Positions 57,447-64,000 of a stretch of DNA of 64,000 nt are shown here, piece after piece (within the stretch, counting starts at the first letter, position 1; each line of letters begins with the position of its first letter). The stretch spans positions 1 to 64,000 of the forward strand of contig NZ_JAJNDA010000008.1 in the NCBI RefSeq assembly GCF_021026295.1, given 5' to 3'. The position numbers and the translations under genes were made by a program. The notes below the pieces were generated by a model. That model did no database searches. It had not been told where the DNA came from and saw only the letters and a program-made list of their open reading frames with translations. Origin of the DNA: Actinomycetospora soli (GTDB taxonomy: Bacteria; Actinomycetota; Actinomycetes; Mycobacteriales; Pseudonocardiaceae).

Positions 57447-58454
57447 CTAGAGGTCGGCCGCGCGGGCGCGCAGCGCTGCGTGCAGCCCGTCGTAGGGCTC
57501 GACGCGGGGCAGGAACGCCTTGGACACCTTGGTCACGGCGCTGTAGTTGGTGTCGACCACGTTGGCGAGCGGGGCCAGCGAGATCTGGGTGAGCAGCTCG
57601 TAGGCGTCGAGCCGGTCGAGGCCGTGCAGCGTGCCGAGCCAGGAGATCATCTCCTTCTGCCCGATCCGCCACGCGTCCTCGAGCGGGCGGGACGAGCCGA
57701 CGGTGATCAGCTCGTCGTCGCTCTCGATCCGCGGCCACAGCGGCGCCGGGGCGACGTCGGCCTTGACGAGCTCCACGATCAGGGTCACGTGCATCGCGCC
57801 CTCGACCGCGGTGCCGCACGACTCGCCCTCGCCCTGGCGGTAGTGCCCGTCGCCCACCGAGAACAGGGCTCCCGGCTCGTTCACCGGCAGGTAGCAGGTG
57901 ACGCCCGCCCGCATCTCGGGCGTGTCCATGTTGCCGCCGAACGCGTCGGGGGTCAGCGACGAGCGCACCTCGCGGGCGGCCGGCGCCACCCCGACCGTCC
58001 CCAGCATCGGCGCCACCGGCAGGTCGACCGAGAACTCGCTGCGCCGGGCGACGAAGGTGACGGTGCCGCGCGTCCGGTCCAGCTCGTAGATCCAGGTGAG
58101 CTCGGGCAGCGGGTCGTCGAGCAGGGCGGTCCGGTCGGTACCCGTGAGGCCGCCGAAGAAGGGCACGAGCGTGGAGGCGCCCCAGTCGCGGGCCGGGGTG
58201 AGGTCGACCAGGTGGAGCACGAGCGTGTCACCGGGCTCGGCGCCGCCGACGGCGAACGGCCCGGTCTGGGGGTTGAGGAAACGCGGGTCGAGCACCGCGC
58301 TCGGCAGGTCGGTGACCGCGCGGATGCGTCCACCGAAGGCGTCGTCGCACCAGAGCCGCATCACCGTGCCCGGCTCGACCTCCCGGACGGGGGCGACCCC
58401 GCCGAAGGTCCACGCGTACTGGTCGGGGGTCGGTGTGAACTCGAGCTCGGTCAC
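57447..58454 (-). CDS. Acetamidase/formamidase family protein
   Basis: A 335-residue FmdA/AmdA-family hydrolase. Family blocks are GDTLVLHLVDLTPA, GVTCYLPVNEPGALFSVGDGH, YRQGEGESCGTAVEGAMHVT and the MISWLGTLHGLDRLDAYELL region. Most members hydrolyse formamide, acetamide or similar small amides. The start ATG overlaps the preceding monooxygenase gene by 4 bp (ATGA). The link with an ABM-type enzyme and an SDR suggests a small catabolic pathway of unknown substrate. Confidence 0.9.
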   Translation of the reverse strand: MTELEFTPTPDQYAWTFGGVAPVREVEPGTVMRLWCDDAFGGRIRAVTDLPSAVLDPRFLNPQTGPFAVGGAEPGDTLVLHLVDLTPARDWGASTLVPFFGGLTGTDRTALLDDPLPELTWIYELDRTRGTVTFVARRSEFSVDLPVAPMLGTVGVAPAAREVRSSLTPDAFGGNMDTPEMRAGVTCYLPVNEPGALFSVGDGHYRQGEGESCGTAVEGAMHVTLIVELVKADVAPAPLWPRIESDDELITVGSSRPLEDAWRIGQKEMISWLGTLHGLDRLDAYELLTQISLAPLANVVDTNYSAVTKVSKAFLPRVEPYDGLHAALRARAADL

Positions 58455-58774
58455 CGCGGCTGGATCTCGCCCATCGGACCGAACCCGTCGTGCGGGGTGT
58501 CGATGTAGAGGATCTGCGGCTGGGCGGACACGAGGTCGGGCATCCGCTCGAAGAACTCCTTCACGTACGGCTGCGAGGTGTGCGTCGAGCCGGCGTCGGC
58601 GTCCCGGAAGCCCTCGATGCAGACGTACTCGTTCTCGTCGGTGAGGCTGCGGGAGAACTTGAAGTACAGGCAGCCCTCCTCGGCGTTCACGTTCCGCGCG
58701 TAGGAGTCCGCCAGCGCCAACCAGTCGTCGGTCCTCTCCGGCCGGATCTGCATGACGATGTTGATGACGATCAC
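58451..58774 (-). CDS. Antibiotic biosynthesis monooxygenase (ABM) domain protein
   Basis: A 107-residue ferredoxin-like fold protein: IVINIVMQIRPERTDDWLAL, NVNAEEGCLYFKFSRSL and EGFRDADAGSTHTSQPYVKEF. The closest relatives by pattern are YgiN/LsrG-type quinol monooxygenases or isomerases. First gene of the acetamidase operon, overlapping it by 4 bp. Either cofactor-free oxygenation or a detoxifying isomerisation is possible. Confidence 0.85.
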   Translation of the reverse strand: MIVINIVMQIRPERTDDWLALADSYARNVNAEEGCLYFKFSRSLTDENEYVCIEGFRDADAGSTHTSQPYVKEFFERMPDLVSAQPQILYIDTPHDGFGPMGEIQPR

Positions 58775-58841
58775 GGCGGGCTCCCTCGGCGCGACGGCGG
58801 TGGCTGCCCAGCCTGGTGGGTCGACGCCCCGTGGTCCAGCG

Positions 58842-59237
58842 CTAGTAGTGGTCGGCGCCGGTCAGCTGGTGCTCGAGGCGGTCCGCCGTCTCCGTGACGA
58901 GGCGGAACGGGCCCTCGAACTCCGCGAAGGTCAGGTCCTCGAGCGGCGCGGCGTGCCGGAACACTGCCGTCCCGCGCACCGCGACGGCGCCCCCGACGAC
59001 GGCCTCCTCGGCCAGCTCGAGCAGGCGGCGGGCGTCGATGTCGTCGAGCCGGGCGATGGGCGACTCGATCTGGATCCAGTCGTGGCCGTCGACCTCGCCC
59101 CGGTGGTGGACGTACACGAGCTGGTCCCGGTCGTCGGTGGTCGGCAGGCGGAAGGTCAGGTTGTCGGCGTCCTGCGCCATCACCTCGTAGCGGACCCGGA
59201 CCCACAGCACGAGGTCGTCCCAGCTGGCCACGGACAC
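58842..59237 (-). CDS. Hypothetical protein, YbjN-like
   Basis: A 131-residue soluble alpha/beta protein. The two-layer pattern (NLTFRLPTTDDRDQLVYVHH, DWIQIESPIARLDDIDAR, GTAVFRHAAPLEDLTFAEF) resembles the YbjN/type III secretion chaperone-like fold. The likeness is structural and weak. It lies 40 bp downstream of the Ser/Thr kinase gene on the same strand, so it may belong to that transcript. Confidence 0.7.
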   Translation of the reverse strand: MSVASWDDLVLWVRVRYEVMAQDADNLTFRLPTTDDRDQLVYVHHRGEVDGHDWIQIESPIARLDDIDARRLLELAEEAVVGGAVAVRGTAVFRHAAPLEDLTFAEFEGPFRLVTETADRLEHQLTGADHY

Positions 59238-59277
59238 TCCCCTTCAGGCTCGACTGGCCGAACCGTAGCAGCGGGAC

Positions 59278-61068
59278 TCAGCGTGCCCCGACGAGCTTGT
59301 CCCAGGCGAAGCTGCCGACGGTCGCGGTGGCACCGGAGCGGTCGAGCAGCCGCAGGAGCGCGGCCCCGTCGCGTGGGCGGTCGGCGGCGTCCTGGGCCGT
59401 GGCGCGACGCAGCACCGGCACCAGCCGCGGCGAGAGCCGACCGACGCCGGTGAACGCGTCGGCGGGCGGGCCGTCGAGGATGCGCCGGGCGATGTCGACG
59501 ATGTTCTCGCCGTCGAAGAGGTGGTCGCCGCGGGCGGCGAAGACCACGCAGCACGCCCAGGCCCACACGTCGGTGGCCGGGCCGGCGCCGTTGCCCGTGA
59601 CCTGCTCGGGCGCCATGTAGCCGGGGGTGCCGACCATGTTCCCGGCCGGGGTGTGGTGGGTCTGGCCGACCACCCGGGCGATCCCGAAGTCGACGACCTT
59701 GGGCCCGGCGGAGGTCAGCAGGATGTTGCCGGGCTTGAGGTCGCGGTGGGTGATGCCGTCGTTGTGCAGGGCGGCCAGGGCGCGGGCGAGGGCGATCGCC
59801 ATCCGGGTCAGGGTCTCGGCGTCGCGCACGGCCCCGCTCTCGCACACGTAGGCGTGCAACGAGGGCCCGTCGAGCCGTTCCATGACGATGTAGGGCATCG
59901 AGCCGTCGAAGCCGACCCCGAGGACGCGGGCGGTGTAGTCCCCGGTGACCTTCTGCAGGGTCTGCCCCTCGCGCAGGAACCGGGTGCGCGCGTCGACGTC
60001 GTCGAGCAGGTGCGGGGCGAGCACCTTGATCGCCACCTGGCCTGCGGTCCCGGCCCGGTGGCCGAGGTAGACCGTGCCCATGCCGCCGGACCCCAGGCGC
60101 CCGGTGAGCTGGTACTCGCCCACCGTCCGCGGGTCGTGCGGGGTGAGGGGCTGCTCCGGCGGCGCCATGTCGATCAGGCGCGTGGCGGTCGTCGGCGGCC
60201 GCGGGGCGGCGGTGGAGCGCGGGACCGGGGGCGGCGTCCGCCCGGGGCCGGAGCGGGGACCGGCCGGGACGGCGGCCGGGCGGGCCGCGGTCGGCGGACG
60301 GGCACCGGCCGCGCCCAGCGACGGCGCGGGGCCCTGCCGCGACCGGATGAGGCGCCGCTCCTTGGGGTCGGGCAGCTTGGCCGCGCGCAGGGCCTCGGGC
60401 AGCACCGGGGCCTCGGCGCAGAGCTTCGGGCGCATCGCGCGCACCGTCATCTGGTGGCCGAGCAGGAACAGCCCGGCGGCCAGCGCACCGTTCTCCAGGC
60501 CGACGATCATCAGCAGCACGAAGACCACGGCGGCGAACAGCCACGTCGTCCGCCGCTTCGACAGCGGCCAGGGCCGGGTCACCGGCATGGCGCGCCGCCG
60601 CTCGACGTCGAGGGCGGCCACGTGGAGGGCGGCGACGGCGAGTGCGAGGACCACCGACACGACCGAGGCGACCACCAGGACGGCCGAGCCCGAGCTCGGC
60701 GTCGGGAGCCCGGCGTCGTCGAGGGTGCCGACGACGCGGTCGATGAGCGCGCGCCGGTCGGCGTTGCCGCCGACGGCGAGGCGGGCCGTGAGCACCGCGC
60801 CCACCACCGTGACGGTCCCGGCCAGCGCGGCGAGGCCGAGGACGACGGGGACCGGATCGCCCGCCTGCCGGTGGAGGTGCCGGACGGCGCGGCGGCGCTC
60901 GGGCCCGGTCAGCCGGGCCACCCGGCCGGTGACCACCCGGTCGACCAGGAGGGCCTGGCGGCGACGGGCGACGAGGGCGCGGTAGAGCGGCGAGGCGCAC
61001 AGCGCGAGCAGGAGACCGGCGGCCAGCGGGGCGAGGAGCCGGAGGCCGGCACCGGGATCGAGCGTCAC
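59278..61068 (-). CDS. Membrane Ser/Thr protein kinase with C-terminal kinase domain
   Basis: A 596-residue kinase with reversed topology. Residues 1-210 contain about four to six hydrophobic helices (segments near 9-31, 76-97, 131-152 and 173-205). A Pro/Arg-rich linker follows. Residues 315-590 are a Hanks-type kinase: GRLGSGGMGTVYLG, VAIKVL, HRDLKPGNILL near 439, VDFGIAR near 460, then GTPGYMAPEQ. Usual actinobacterial PknB-type kinases place the kinase first and the membrane helix later. No PASTA domains are present. GTG start. Confidence 0.92.
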   Translation of the reverse strand: MTLDPGAGLRLLAPLAAGLLLALCASPLYRALVARRRQALLVDRVVTGRVARLTGPERRRAVRHLHRQAGDPVPVVLGLAALAGTVTVVGAVLTARLAVGGNADRRALIDRVVGTLDDAGLPTPSSGSAVLVVASVVSVVLALAVAALHVAALDVERRRAMPVTRPWPLSKRRTTWLFAAVVFVLLMIVGLENGALAAGLFLLGHQMTVRAMRPKLCAEAPVLPEALRAAKLPDPKERRLIRSRQGPAPSLGAAGARPPTAARPAAVPAGPRSGPGRTPPPVPRSTAAPRPPTTATRLIDMAPPEQPLTPHDPRTVGEYQLTGRLGSGGMGTVYLGHRAGTAGQVAIKVLAPHLLDDVDARTRFLREGQTLQKVTGDYTARVLGVGFDGSMPYIVMERLDGPSLHAYVCESGAVRDAETLTRMAIALARALAALHNDGITHRDLKPGNILLTSAGPKVVDFGIARVVGQTHHTPAGNMVGTPGYMAPEQVTGNGAGPATDVWAWACCVVFAARGDHLFDGENIVDIARRILDGPPADAFTGVGRLSPRLVPVLRRATAQDAADRPRDGAALLRLLDRSGATATVGSFAWDKLVGAR

Positions 61069-61126
61069 GGGTGTCCCTCCTCGGTGTACGTCGGTGGCCC
61101 TCGGCCGGCTCCTGGGGTGGTCGACG

Positions 61127-61828
61127 TTACCTGGCGCCGCCGTCGGATCGGCGTGCGTCGGGCCGGGCGGGTCGGTGGGTCCGCGTCACGCGGCGGGCCA
61201 CCGAGCGGGGCGCCTCGGCCGGGAGTGCGCGCAGCCGCTCCCACCGCCCGCGGACCGGGTGGCGCAGCACGACGTCGCCGAAGGAGTGCCGTCCGCGCAC
61301 GCTCACGTGCAGGTCACCGCGGTCGCGGCGGTGCACCGTCTCGTCTCGGACGGCGCCCGCGGAGATCCGGAGGTCGTCCACGTCGACGGTCGCGCCCTCG
61401 GGCAGCACGATCGTCGGCGAGCACATCCCGGTGACGAGTTCGACGGCGACGACGGCGGTGGCGCACTCGGCCTCCGAGAGGTCGAGCAGCACCCGGCCCA
61501 CCCAGCTGCGGACCCGGACCGTCGGCGGGACCTTCCAGTAGCCGCGGCGCGTGATCGACCCGCCGAGGCCCGCCTCGAGATCGAGGACGTCGCTGCCGTG
61601 GGAGGAGTGCAGCACGAAGCCGGGCAGGTCGGACAGGAGCCCGTCGAGCTGGTCGCGGTAGCGCGCGGCCTGGGCGATCGCGACGCGGTCGGAGTACTCC
61701 ACGGGGGTCAGCCGCCCGGCCACCATGGCCCGCGCGAGCATCCCGGCGACGTCCTCGCGCTCGGCGTCGGAGGCACGCTCCCGGGGCGGTTCGACCGGTT
61801 CGGGTTCCTGCGCTGCGCGGCGCGCCAT
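61127..61828 (-). CDS. DUF1707 protein with LiaF-like C-terminal domain
   Basis: A 233-residue protein. The DUF1707 motif is recognisable at residues 16-50 (RASDAEREDVAGMLARAMVA then GRLTPVEYSDRVAIAQAARY). The C-terminal part has the beta-rich pattern of cell-wall stress response proteins (SPTIVLPEGATVDVDDLRIS). No transmembrane helix is evident, unlike the 36019-36672 protein. It is divergent from the DUF3048 gene, only 35 bp away, so the promoters overlap. Confidence 0.8.
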   Translation of the reverse strand: MARRAAQEPEPVEPPRERASDAEREDVAGMLARAMVAGRLTPVEYSDRVAIAQAARYRDQLDGLLSDLPGFVLHSSHGSDVLDLEAGLGGSITRRGYWKVPPTVRVRSWVGRVLLDLSEAECATAVVAVELVTGMCSPTIVLPEGATVDVDDLRISAGAVRDETVHRRDRGDLHVSVRGRHSFGDVVLRHPVRGRWERLRALPAEAPRSVARRVTRTHRPARPDARRSDGGAR

Positions 61829-61863
61829 GCCCTGATCATAGGTCGACGCGCTCGGGAGCGAGG

Positions 61864-62847
61864 ATGGTCGCCGTGGCGGACGGGCCGGACGAGGGTCGGC
61901 GCACGCAGGCACTCGGGGTCGTCCTCGCCCTGGCCGTGGCGGCCGTGCTCGGGTTCGTCGTGCTGGGCGGGCACGACCCGGCGGGCGCCCCCGTCGCGGG
62001 CACGCGCACGCCGACCACCGGGACCTCCCCGCTGACCGGGGAACCGGGCGACCCGGGACGGGCCGTCCTCGCCGTCAAGATCGACAACGCGCCGGAGGGG
62101 CGGCCGTGGATCGGGGTCGGCGACGCCGACGTCGTCTACGTCGAGCCGGTCGAGGCCGGCCTGACCCGCCTGCTCGCCGTGTTCGCCTCCCGCCTGCCCC
62201 CGACCGTCGGTGCGGTCCGCAGCCTGCGCGAGTCCGACCTCGACCTGCTCGCCGCCTACGGCCGCCCCGCCCTGGCGTACTCGGGCAACGCCCCCGAACT
62301 CGACGCCGACGTCGCGCGCGCGGCCATCGACGGGGTGTCCGCGGAGCGCGTGCCCGGCGCCTACCGGCGGGTGGGCGACCGCCCGGCCCCGCACGACCTC
62401 CTCGGCGACCCGGCGGCCCTGCTGCGCGCCGCCCCGGACGCGACCGCGCCGCGGGACGTCGGGTTCCGCTTCGGTCCCCCCGCCCCGGGCGGCAGCCCGG
62501 CCCCCGACGTCGTCGAGCGGGTCGGCCGCACCGAGGTGCTGGCTCGCGCCGACGGCGACCGGTGGGACCTCACCGTCGGCGGGACCCCCAGCGACGTGCG
62601 CCCGGCGACGATCGTCGTGCAGCGCGTCCCGGTGCGGACCTCGGCGATCCGGGACGTCGCCGGCGCCCCGTCGCCGACCGCGGTCACCGTCGGGTCGGGG
62701 CCGGTCGAGGTGCTGCGCGACGGGCGCCGCTTCCCCGGCACGTGGTCCCGCGTCGGCCCGTCCGACCCGACGACGTTCACCGGCACCGACGGCGCCCCGC
62801 TGACGTTCGCGTCGGGACCGGTCTGGGTGCTGTTGGTGGCCGCCTGA
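61864..62847 (+). CDS. DUF3048 domain extracytoplasmic protein (YerB-like)
   Basis: A 327-residue protein with an N-terminal membrane anchor (LGVVLALAVAAVLGFVVLG). The DUF3048 domain follows: PLTGEP, AVKIDNAPEGRPWIGVGDAD, VYVEPVEAGLTRLLAVF, VGAVRSLRESDLDLLA and the late VQRVPVRT and PGTWSR blocks. The family occurs in Firmicutes and actinobacteria; its function is poorly known. A GTG nine bases into the gene is an alternative start. The 3' end contains the likely CsbD promoter. Confidence 0.87.
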   Translation: MVAVADGPDEGRRTQALGVVLALAVAAVLGFVVLGGHDPAGAPVAGTRTPTTGTSPLTGEPGDPGRAVLAVKIDNAPEGRPWIGVGDADVVYVEPVEAGLTRLLAVFASRLPPTVGAVRSLRESDLDLLAAYGRPALAYSGNAPELDADVARAAIDGVSAERVPGAYRRVGDRPAPHDLLGDPAALLRAAPDATAPRDVGFRFGPPAPGGSPAPDVVERVGRTEVLARADGDRWDLTVGGTPSDVRPATIVVQRVPVRTSAIRDVAGAPSPTAVTVGSGPVEVLRDGRRFPGTWSRVGPSDPTTFTGTDGAPLTFASGPVWVLLVAA

Positions 62848-62857
62848 GATCGGGTAT
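62832..62857 (+). promoter_or_regulatory. Putative SigB/SigF-type promoter for csbD-like gene
   Basis: GTTGG at 62832-62836 and GGGTAT at 62852-62857, separated by 15 nt. This matches the general stress sigma consensus of actinobacteria and Bacillus (GTTT-N14-16-GGGTAT). The -10 ends 10 bases before the ATG, so the transcript would be leaderless or nearly so. Confidence 0.55.
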
Positions 62858-62867
62858 CTCCCCGGAC

Positions 62868-63038
62868 ATGGCTACCGGTGACAAGATCGACAACAAGACG
62901 GACGAGCTCAAGGGCAAGGCGAAGGAGGCCGTCGGCAAGGTCCAGGACGACAAGGACCTGCAGGCCGAGGGCAAGGCCGACCAGACCAAGGGCAGCATCA
63001 AGCAGGCCGGCGAGAAGGTGAAGGACGCCTTCCGCTGA
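62868..63038 (+). CDS. CsbD-family general stress protein
   Basis: A 56-residue, lysine/aspartate-rich helical protein (DKIDNKTDELKGKAKEAVGK, ADQTKGSIKQAGEKVKDAF). It is a typical CsbD-like protein, a family controlled by SigB in Bacillus and induced by stress in actinobacteria. Molecular function is unknown. A GTTGG/GGGTAT promoter lies just upstream. A strong hairpin follows 9 bp after the stop. Confidence 0.92.
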   Translation: MATGDKIDNKTDELKGKAKEAVGKVQDDKDLQAEGKADQTKGSIKQAGEKVKDAFR

Positions 63039-63047
63039 CCACGGTTC

Positions 63048-63080
63048 CGACGACGGGTCCGCGCGGCGGGCCCGTCGTCG
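63048..63080. terminator. Bidirectional hairpin terminator
   Basis: A perfect 10-bp stem, CGACGACGGG (63048-63057) against CCCGTCGTCG (63071-63080). It lies between convergent csbD-like and hypothetical genes. Confidence 0.75.
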
Positions 63081-63090
63081 CCCCGGGGCT

Positions 63091-63336
63091 TCAGTACCCG
63101 CGGGAGAAGCGGTTGCCCGCGAACCCGTAGACCGGCGTGCCGTCCGGGTCGCGGCGGGCGAGACGGTGCACCGCGAAGACGTTGACGCCGGGGATCGTGC
63201 CGCCGTTGACGCCATCGGTCGGCGTGCGCGGACCCTTCTCCACCAGGACGAGGTACTCCTCGGGCGGCGGCGCGGAGTCGACGACGCGGACGTCGTGCTC
63301 CCCCGCGCAGGGTCCGTCCTGCAGTCGGATCCGCAT
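63091..63336 (-). CDS. Small hypothetical protein
   Basis: An 81-residue protein beginning MRIRLQDGPCAGEHDVRVVD, with a beta-rich pattern ending VNVFAVHRLARRDPDGTPVY. GGGGAGGAG lies upstream of the ATG at 63336. Similar short proteins with an LxDGPxxGxxxxV start occur in actinobacterial genomes without assigned function. Converges with csbD. Confidence 0.7.
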   Translation of the reverse strand: MRIRLQDGPCAGEHDVRVVDSAPPPEEYLVLVEKGPRTPTDGVNGGTIPGVNVFAVHRLARRDPDGTPVYGFAGNRFSRGY

Positions 63337-63419
63337 GGCGCTCCTCCCCTGAAGGCGGGGCCATGGTCGCACGACCTGGTTACCGGTGAGTCGCGTGGCA
63401 CACCGGGGGCCAACTCCTT

Positions 63420-63520
63420 GACGCGCGGGTGTACGCAGAGGAGTCTCGACAGCGTCGATCATGCCCCCCGTGATCGACGCGAGCCCGGTCGGTGTCCCCC
63501 CGCCGACCGGGCTTCTCCAT
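63420..63520 (+). ncRNA. 6C RNA
   Basis: Two consecutive perfect hairpins, each with six cytosines in the loop, the defining feature of actinobacterial 6C RNA. Stem 1 is GCGTCGATCA/TGATCGACGC (63452-63480) with loop TGCCCCCCG. Stem 2 is AGCCCGGTCGG/CCGACCGGGCT (63482-63513) with loop TGTCCCCCCG. The second hairpin may double as terminator. The 5' end is not determined; the start given is approximate. In mycobacteria this RNA is a trans-acting regulator that uses its C-rich loops. Confidence 0.88.
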
Positions 63521-63712
63521 GTTCCGGCCACGCTCCGTCCGGATGTCGTCACCCGATGGCGCAACGCCGCCCCGAACGGGCTAGTCAGCGACCTCGTCGT
63601 CCTTCGTTCACCGATCCGATACCGGCGCGACCCCCGGACACGTGTGAACCGCGCGTGTCAGGGCATTCTCCGTGGGCCGGACCGTGAACGGCGTGTCGAG
63701 GAGGCAAGGCCC

Positions 63713-64000
63713 GTGGTGGACGACGACGAGCGCCGTCACCTGCGGGATCTGGTGCACCGCGCCCACGAGGCGCTGGCCGAGGTCACCGCCCGACGCTCGG
63801 GCTGTCCGGCCGGGGTCGACCGCTTCGACTGGTCGGCGGACCTGCTCGACGAACTGGCGCGCATCGCACTGCAGGTCGGCGACGCGGCCGCGGCGCTCAC
63901 CGGCGGCGAGGACGACGAACTCGAGGCCCGGTCGCGGGAACTCGCCACGACGATCGTCCGACACCGGAACGACGCCGTGACCCCGCTGCGACCGGCCCGC
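63713..64000 (+). CDS. Hypothetical protein (3' end outside window)
   Basis: The frame starting GTG at 63713 (or 63716) stays open to the window end. AGGAGG lies at 63699-63704, eight bases upstream. The visible 96 residues are hydrophilic and helical (DDERRHLRDLVHRAHEALAE, WSADLLDELARIALQVGDAA). No motif is recognised. It lies about 200 bp downstream of the 6C RNA. Confidence 0.65.
   Translation, partial: MVDDDERRHLRDLVHRAHEALAEVTARRSGCPAGVDRFDWSADLLDELARIALQVGDAAAALTGGEDDELEARSRELATTIVRHRNDAVTPLRPAR

Noticed and set aside
63672-63980. 102-codon plus-strand frame near the window end
   Set aside because: It overlaps the frame starting at 63713, which has a good AGGAGG site and balanced composition. 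The rejected frame is Trp/Thr/Pro/Arg-rich shadow.

Overview
The window is from a very GC-rich actinobacterium. The closest fit is the Pseudonocardiales (a Pseudonocardia- or Actinomycetospora-like genome). Pointers are the strong GC bias at third codon positions, the frequent GTG starts, the short bacterial SRP RNA beside dnaX, an ECF sigma factor with a zinc-finger anti-sigma factor, a MftD-type flavoenzyme, an LmeA-type lipid-binding protein, DUF1707 proteins, Ku, a CsbD stress protein and a 6C RNA. No phage, integrase, intact insertion sequence or CRISPR array is seen.

Layout. 1-2.5 kb: 5' part of dnaX, SRP RNA and tRNA-Ser(GGA). 2.5-7.6 kb: a TetR/acyl-CoA dehydrogenase divergent pair with a perfect operator, an LmeA-like protein, a Gfo/Idh/MocA oxidoreductase, a DUF429 protein and a small chaplin/rodlin-like secreted protein. 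7.6-11.4 kb: a protein that fuses a catalytically degenerate LigD-type DNA ligase to a LytS-type histidine kinase, a repeat-filled intergenic region, then anti-sigma and sigma genes. 11.6-16.5 kb: orphan mftD, tRNA-Ser(CGA), tadA and its partner, an M20 hydrolase and tyrA. 16.6-20.5 kb: a divergent SDR/TetR pair, a second degenerate ligase head to head with ku, and a copper-chaperone-like gene. 20.7-29.1 kb: PfpI-like protein, beta-propeller lipoprotein, serine hydrolase lipoprotein, two divergent glycosyltransferases with a DMT transporter and a 30-residue membrane peptide, and an LCP ligase. 29.3-36.7 kb: TetR-controlled BVMO/SDR/P450 cluster, Hsp70-like protein, a short inverted-repeat element, a Nei-type glycosylase lacking the canonical Pro2, and a DUF1707 protein. 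36.7-43 kb: amidase, then a cobalamin operon (unknown small gene, cobC, a bluB-cobT fusion, a cysG-like gene) read from a cobalamin riboswitch. 43-50.9 kb: LuxR regulator, asparaginase, fchA and fhs, mobA, a ClC transporter, lipoprotein, F420/FMN oxidoreductase and cupin. 50.9-64 kb: methyltransferase/HxlR pair, a very long class A PBP, an acetamidase operon, a membrane-first Ser/Thr kinase, DUF1707 and DUF3048 proteins, CsbD, a 6C RNA and a truncated gene at the edge.

The most novel signal is the pair of degenerate ATP-dependent ligases. One is fused to a histidine kinase core whose catalytic boxes look intact. The other faces ku. Both have lost the adenylated lysine and both carry W-S-G where active ligases have W-D-G. 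This suggests that a non-catalytic ligase fold has been reused as a sensor or scaffold, perhaps for nicked DNA or nucleotides. Three dispersed repeat families are also visible. One is inserted in frame inside the CobT half of the cobalamin fusion protein.

Protein functions are inferred from remembered family motifs, not from database searches. Start sites were chosen by ribosome-binding sites and family length.
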